A stretch of 25,159 nt of DNA from an uncultured Clostridia bacterium (GTDB lineage: Bacteria > Bacillota > Clostridia > Lachnospirales > Lachnospiraceae): positions 1 through 25,159 of the forward strand of contig CAMHMG010000008.1 in the NCBI GenBank assembly GCA_946186175.1, given 5' to 3'. Shown here one piece after another: positions 22,554 through 25,159 of the stretch. Numbering within the stretch: position 1 is the stretch's first letter; every line of letters starts with the position of its first letter. Under the pieces are notes generated by a model. That model was not told the DNA's origin. It made no database searches and was given only the letters and a program-made list of their open reading frames with translations. Position numbers and translations under genes: made by a program.

Positions 22554-23546
22554 TTATTTTACAAGTCTTAATCCATGCCTGCAGGACGCTATCACCTGCC
22601 TAACCTTGCAAGGTGTCTCGCCATCCATATGTATCCACTGCGGATTATCCACTATAATTCTCATGCTGCGGCATCTGTACATTGCTATGTTTGAAAACAG
22701 CAAATGTTTCCTGCGATATACCATAGCGACTTCCGCCAATAATTTCGGTATCGGTGCTCCCTTTGCAAGACACACGTTAAGCTTGCCATCAACCGGATCT
22801 GCGCCCGGACAAAATGGTACCCCGCCGCCTTCCATCTCATGTATCATGCCGACAGCAAAGAAAAGATTACGGACACAAAGCGGTCCTTTTCCATCAAGAT
22901 AAATCCTTGCCCCTGTATTACTTCTTGAGAATATCTGTTTGATACCGATAGTCACATACACAAGCTTTCCAAGATGAAATACATTGAGAACTTTCTTGAG
23001 CTTGCTGTGGGCGGCTTCCTGACATATATCCGCATCATACCCAATCCCGCTGCTTATAACATATTTTCTGCTCTTACGATTACCATCAGTCATCACATAG
23101 TCAGCTTCTCCATAATCAAGCACAATCTCTTCGGGATCATCAAGAAGCTTTAGCAGCGCCTTCTCAGGGTCTTTCTCTATTCCTACATTTCTCGCAAAAT
23201 CATTGCCCGAACCGATGCGAATGCACGAAAGCTTCGTATGTTCTATATCCACAATTGAATTGAAGACCAGATTAAGGGTTCCGTCTCCGCCAAGAACAAC
23301 CAAATGAATATCTTTATCTTCTGCTTCCTCTTCTGATGTCGCATCAACTACATTGATCGTGCCACCAAGTGAAAGTTTCTTTTTAACCCCAGTCAATTTC
23401 TTAATAACAGCAATAAGTTTCTCCTTATCTGTCAGTGCAATAAGTCTGTACTCTACTCCACGCATTTTAAGTATTGGTTTTAACCGTTTCCAAACTTTTC
23501 TTCCAACCCCCGATGAAGCAGCCGGATTCATTATAAAATAATACAT
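22554..23546 (-). CDS. Diacylglycerol kinase-like lipid kinase (YegS/DagK type)
   Basis: The 330-residue protein has the DAGK catalytic signatures: FIMNPAASSGVGRKVW at the start, LVVLGGDGTLNLVFN near residue 87 (GGDGT loop) and IRIGSGNDFARNVG near 112. The C-terminal half has GGGVPFCPGADPVDGKLNVC, as in YegS/DagK. It should phosphorylate diacylglycerol or a similar lipid at the membrane surface. A segment of about 25 residues (VKKKLSLGGTINVVDATSEE) before the GGDGT strand is longer than in most relatives and acidic at its end. The exact lipid substrate is uncertain. Confidence 0.9.
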   Translation of the reverse strand: MYYFIMNPAASSGVGRKVWKRLKPILKMRGVEYRLIALTDKEKLIAVIKKLTGVKKKLSLGGTINVVDATSEEEAEDKDIHLVVLGGDGTLNLVFNSIVDIEHTKLSCIRIGSGNDFARNVGIEKDPEKALLKLLDDPEEIVLDYGEADYVMTDGNRKSRKYVISSGIGYDADICQEAAHSKLKKVLNVFHLGKLVYVTIGIKQIFSRSNTGARIYLDGKGPLCVRNLFFAVGMIHEMEGGGVPFCPGADPVDGKLNVCLAKGAPIPKLLAEVAMVYRRKHLLFSNIAMYRCRSMRIIVDNPQWIHMDGETPCKVRQVIASCRHGLRLVK

Positions 23547-23615
23547 TAAATCATCCTCTCATAGTTACAAATCATTTATATCAAATTAAATAATTTAATT
23601 ATTTCCTACAATACA

Positions 23616-24974
23616 TTATATCGCCACCCATAGCATATATGGTGGTATCTTTATTATATCCTTATCAAGCACAAAATTCTTTGGATGAATAATCCATTGC
23701 TTATCTATTCTCTTCCCAAACACTTCCGAAAATCTTGTCAACGACGTTGTTGAATAATTTTTTGATGACTTAACTTCAATCGGATTAACTTTATAATTAG
23801 TCTTACTTTCATTCGAGAGCAGATAATCTATTTCAATGTCATTTCTATGTTTATCTTCGTTATATCTCGTATAAAAATACAGTTTCTTACCTTTAGCGAC
23901 AAGCATCTGTGAAATTACATTCTCATATAACATTCCCTCATTCAAAGAAAGTCTTCCATCTAATATCTGTTTATATAAATTCTGCGTCAAAATCTCATTT
24001 TCATTAAATGCAAGACTTACAAGTAATCCTGTGTCGCCCATATAACATTTTACAAATGACTCGTTCTTATTCAATGCTAATCCGACATTAGGATCATTGC
24101 ATTTATAACATAGATTACATATCATAGAATCATCAAGCCAGAATAGTGGTTCATCATATTTGTCAAATCGACCGTTTTCATCAATTTCACTGAGAACTAT
24201 TCTTTTCTCATGAGTAGAAAGATATGCGGGTATGTTTTCAAAAATAGCTGACACTTTAGAATTATATCTCTTAGCAGCCTTCTTAATATCATCCCTATAT
24301 AAGTCAATAATATCTCTCTTTTCAACATCTGCTGCCTCAAAACTCCTTGCATCATTAATATAAGCAACTAAAACCTGAGGCATTCCACCAACCAGCAAAT
24401 ACTCTTTGAAAAAATGCATCGCCTTTGAGTGCATCTTAGAATCTAACGGCATTTTCTTTCTCCAACATTCCGATATATATTCCATAAGAATATCTTCATT
24501 GATATATGACATATATTCCTCAAAATCAACCGGATACATTTTAAGTTTTCTTTCCTCTGAAGGAATCGTAATATTGTTAACATTTTCCTTAATTGAAATC
24601 AAAGAACCTGTCTCGATATAGTCGTATCTGCCATCAGCAACAAGATACTTAACAATCTCTCTTGCTTTAGGAAATTTCTGTATCTCGTCAAAAATGATCA
24701 AAGACTCTCTCTTATATAGTCTGGTATTGTATTCTAACATCAATGTTTGAAAAAAAATATCCAAATTGTTAATATCTTCAAAAGCTTCTTTTGTCTTCCT
24801 GCTTGCCGTGTTAAAATCAATCATGATATATGATTTGTATTCGTTTTTTCCAATCTCTTCTGCAACAGTTGATTTCCCAATTCCTCTTGCACCCTCAATA
24901 AGCAAAGCTTTTTTCCCTTTAGTCTGCTCTTTCCAATCTACTATTTGTCTATATATCTTCCTCTTTATCTCCAT
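23616..24974 (-). CDS. AAA ATPase with DUF4143 C-terminal domain (second copy)
   Basis: The 452-residue protein has Walker A IEGARGIGKSTVAEEIG near residue 25, Walker B SLIIFDEIQKFPKAR near 95, and YLLVGGMPQVLVAY near 200. The C-terminal region has NDIEIDYLLSN...VNPIEVKSSKNYS, again an ExD...ExK PD-(D/E)XK-like pattern. I chose the ATG at 24974, preceded by AGGGATGG; a TTG at 25007 would add 11 residues. It is a diverged relative of the gene at 10407 (different Walker A and longer), so not a recent duplicate. Function unknown. Its upstream 150 bases contain two direct TTGCGCAT repeats and AT-rich sequence without a convincing promoter. Confidence 0.88.
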   Translation of the reverse strand: MEIKRKIYRQIVDWKEQTKGKKALLIEGARGIGKSTVAEEIGKNEYKSYIMIDFNTASRKTKEAFEDINNLDIFFQTLMLEYNTRLYKRESLIIFDEIQKFPKAREIVKYLVADGRYDYIETGSLISIKENVNNITIPSEERKLKMYPVDFEEYMSYINEDILMEYISECWRKKMPLDSKMHSKAMHFFKEYLLVGGMPQVLVAYINDARSFEAADVEKRDIIDLYRDDIKKAAKRYNSKVSAIFENIPAYLSTHEKRIVLSEIDENGRFDKYDEPLFWLDDSMICNLCYKCNDPNVGLALNKNESFVKCYMGDTGLLVSLAFNENEILTQNLYKQILDGRLSLNEGMLYENVISQMLVAKGKKLYFYTRYNEDKHRNDIEIDYLLSNESKTNYKVNPIEVKSSKNYSTTSLTRFSEVFGKRIDKQWIIHPKNFVLDKDIIKIPPYMLWVAI

Positions 24975-25159
24975 ACAAATACCATCCCTAATATCACAAC
25001 GCATCAATCATATTTTCACTATAAATACACATTACAGAAGCGATGCCAATTCACCATGCGCAATATGTCACTTCCACAAACTCTACTGAATGCGCAAAGT
25101 ATTATATATAAAAATCATACACTATACGCAATTTAATAATACTATATATTATCGACTTT

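Noticed and set aside
25008..25159. TTGCGCAT direct repeats as an operator
   Set aside because: Only two short copies 37 bases apart, cut off by the window edge; too little to support a site.

Overview
The window looks like chromosomal DNA of a low-GC, spore-forming or spore-descended Firmicute, most likely a Lachnospiraceae member (Clostridia). The reasons are the spmA/spmB and abrB genes, a gene order matching the Bacillus yaaO-tmk-yaaR-holB-yaaT(ricT)-yabB-rsmI-abrB cluster, a ChW-repeat surface protein, and a Hol_Tox-type small toxin. No genus or species can be named from the sequence alone.

Left part (1-5.4 kb). A secreted ChW-repeat/amidase-like protein (minus strand, cut by the window edge) is preceded by a clear class I cyclic-di-GMP riboswitch and an intrinsic terminator. 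A small XRE-type regulator lies divergently, and two related palindromes in the shared intergenic region look like operators. Next comes a compact type I toxin-antitoxin locus: a 32-aa holin-like toxin on the minus strand and a convergent antisense RNA with its own promoter and a 14-bp-stem terminator. It is flanked by ~63-bp direct copies of the XRE gene tail. A DUF1189 membrane protein and a NUDIX hydrolase follow.

Middle part (5.4-12.1 kb). uppP, abrB, spmA and spmB are intact. Between spmB and rsmI is an accessory stretch holding decayed FN3 surface-protein fragments, a PD-(D/E)XK-family C-terminal scrap, a nucleotidyltransferase (MNT) gene with a frameshifted HEPN partner, an intact AAA/DUF4143 ATPase, and a glycan-binding-domain fragment.

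Right part (12.1-25.2 kb). The conserved housekeeping block runs on the minus strand: decarboxylase, tmk, yaaR, holB, ricT, tRNA methyltransferase, rsmI. A plus-strand AAA ATPase with a helically phased TTATAAA array upstream interrupts it between the methyltransferase and rsmI. Upstream are a DUF1858 redox protein, an M19 dipeptidase, a diacylglycerol kinase-like protein and a second AAA/DUF4143 ATPase.

The gaps hold a family of short non-coding mobile elements (MITE). There are three ~135-bp copies and one 60-bp copy with ~16-bp terminal inverted repeats. Two of these have perfect 8-bp target duplications and two have near-perfect ones. Several end fragments are also present. Two further strongly structured intergenic regions lie upstream of ricT and of the DUF1858 gene. 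No tRNA, rRNA or CRISPR array was seen.
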